Source of the DNA: Candidatus Neomarinimicrobiota bacterium
GTDB lineage: Bacteria; Fidelibacterota; UBA8477; JABMPR01
Length of the DNA: 40,675 bases
Direction of reading: 5' to 3'
Assembly (NCBI GenBank): GCA_034716895.1
Contig: JAYEKW010000085.1
Location: forward strand, 1-40,675
Translations under genes and position numbers: made by a program
Shown: piece after piece, positions 39,536-40,675 of the stretch
Layout of the letters: every line of letters starts with the position of its first letter
Numbering within the stretch: position 1 is the first letter of the stretch
Notes under the pieces: model-generated
Database searches by the model: none
Told to the model about the DNA's origin: nothing
Seen by the model: only the letters and a program-made list of their open reading frames with translations

Positions 39536-40675
39536 TATTTCAACATCAACATCTTCTTCACTTCACGGAAGCTGCCGCTTTGCATGACCACCAGGTAGAT
39601 GCCTGAGGTCATGGGTCGGCCGGCATCATCCAGGCTATTCCATTCTACAAAACGATAGCCGGCTGTCATATCCTGATCTATCAGGGTGCGTATTTCCTGA
39701 CCCAGCAGATTGTAAATGCGGATACTGACATGTCCATCCTCTGGTAATCCAAAACCCATGGTTGTTACAGGGTTAAAGGGATTGGGATAGTTCTGACTTA
39801 AGCTATAAGTATCAGGGATGTATCCGGCATCACCAATGCCCAGATAACGAGCACCCCAGATAAAGGGTTCATCTACATTACCGATGATATCGTTGGGAAC
39901 AAACACTAAAGACTCTTCTATATAGAGTTCTTCATCTGAATCAGCATCGTATGCCCTAAAAATGACTGGGTCATTTTCATCAGCGCTGCCATAAACCGTC
40001 ATGAAGACCATGTGTTGATCTAAAGCCTCGATGAAGACGGGTTGGGCCACACCACGACACTCATCACCTACAAATGCGCCGATCATATCGAAAGCATCTG
40101 TGGAAACTGAATCATGCGTGAACAACAGACCGGTGATATTCATCGAGAACTCATAGTCCTGTGCACGGACGACCCAATCAGGTGTTCCATCAAGGAGTTG
40201 AGTTGTAAAATCAGCCTGATCGACAGCTTTTGCCAGGGGTTGATCCATGAATGGATAGATCAATTCTCCTTCATTGAGAGAACTCAATAGATAGCCTAAC
40301 TGAGGATCCAGATAAGTTAAATTACCCAACCATCCAATCCCCTCCACATACTGTGCATAAGCAAACTGACTTTTGATCAAGTCACCTGTGGTAGCAGGTA
40401 GCGTTTCCAGGGCATAATCAACTGGATAGCTGACTTGAGGTAAATAACCGATCCAGTTCCAACCGCTTGATACAGCGATTGTATCCAGTTCAGGATCAAC
40501 TTCATATCCGACAAACATGAGTGTATCTGATTCAGCAATTTTTAGCTGGTACATACTTTCATTCCTGATTGTATCCAGCGTGCCGACCCAGTCAAATCCA
40601 TCCACATACATGGAGAATGAGGTTTGGTCTTTAATCAGATCATTGCCAGTGAGATTCATGAACTGAGTCACGGAA
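39535..40675 (-). CDS. Secreted protein with CRG module and NYPNPFN sorting domain (5' end beyond window)
   Basis: The frame is open to the window edge, so the N-terminus is missing; about 379 residues are seen. Numbering from the GTG at 40671, two copies of a TG(N)DLIK(S/D)Q...Y..G..W.G.L repeat lie at about 8-55 and 95-141, flanking GWNWIGYLPQ. Residues 163-276 are a copy of the module found four times in the giant (DWVVRAQDYEFSMNIT, GAFVGDECRGVAQPV, VFMTVYGSA). Residues 288-378 are a C-terminal sorting domain: SLSQNYPNPFNPVTTMGF, IRIYNLLGQEIRTL, MTSGIYLVVMQ, ending KKMLMLK. It is likely a surface or released protein using the same export route as the giant. Its own role is unknown. Confidence 0.85.
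   Translation of the reverse strand, partial: SVTQFMNLTGNDLIKDQTSFSMYVDGFDWVGTLDTIRNESMYQLKIAESDTLMFVGYEVDPELDTIAVSSGWNWIGYLPQVSYPVDYALETLPATTGDLIKSQFAYAQYVEGIGWLGNLTYLDPQLGYLLSSLNEGELIYPFMDQPLAKAVDQADFTTQLLDGTPDWVVRAQDYEFSMNITGLLFTHDSVSTDAFDMIGAFVGDECRGVAQPVFIEALDQHMVFMTVYGSADENDPVIFRAYDADSDEELYIEESLVFVPNDIIGNVDEPFIWGARYLGIGDAGYIPDTYSLSQNYPNPFNPVTTMGFGLPEDGHVSIRIYNLLGQEIRTLIDQDMTAGYRFVEWNSLDDAGRPMTSGIYLVVMQSGSFREVKKMLMLK

Overview
The window looks like a chromosomal contig from an uncultured bacterium of the FCB (Fibrobacterota-Chlorobiota-Bacteroidota) superphylum, most likely Candidatus Neomarinimicrobiota or a close relative such as Calditrichota or KSB1. The pointers are two very large or partial secreted proteins ending in NYPNPFN-type sorting domains (the kind read by the type IX secretion system in Bacteroidota), a DUF5683 protein, a complete batABCDE cluster, and a Lnt/Tat envelope set. 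The phylum call is inference from gene content, not a phylogeny.

Layout. Bases 1-720 are mostly non-coding and hold a decayed lytic transglycosylase fragment. A secreted metallophosphoesterase fused to a PQQ-type beta-propeller (721-2571, +) converges on lhgO (2631-3845, -). From 27570 down to 3932 almost everything is one long minus-strand block, read right to left: yicC-gmk-rpoZ, udg-dnaB-rel, an HU-type protein, ruvX-lnt, two envelope genes, ecfT-truA, a DegS-like protease, psd-pssA-DUF4321, tatA, batA-batB-batC-batD-batE, a SPOR protein, then yebC-ruvC-ruvA with a small terminator-like hairpin. Gene ends repeatedly overlap the next start by 1-4 nt, so translational coupling is pervasive. 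The block mixes housekeeping information processing (guanylate metabolism and stringent response, replication, Holliday junction resolution) with envelope biogenesis.

From 27571 rightwards the character changes. A transglutaminase-like lipoprotein (-) and a membrane HisKA_2-type histidine kinase (+) are divergent and bracketed by two copies of a 111-bp dispersed repeat. A remnant of an outer-membrane-barrel-like gene follows. Then comes a two-gene unit: a 2342-residue surface protein (32122-39150, -) overlapping a small membrane protein of unknown function (31409-32125, -). The window ends inside another secreted protein (39535-40675, -) that shares a module with the giant.

Most interesting points: (1) the giant protein contains an exactly length-conserved 310-residue super-repeat (97 + 213, three times) in which an approximately 115-residue cysteine-containing module appears nested inside every second Ig-like domain; (2) ruvC can only be complete if it starts at a CTG codon; (3) a 64-bp inverted repeat pair (62/64 identical) splits the bat operon and flanks batB-batA-tatA; (4) several families of short palindromic or low-complexity repeats sit directly on gene ends, in places extending the reading frame. 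I see no CRISPR array, tRNA, rRNA, transposase gene or phage gene.
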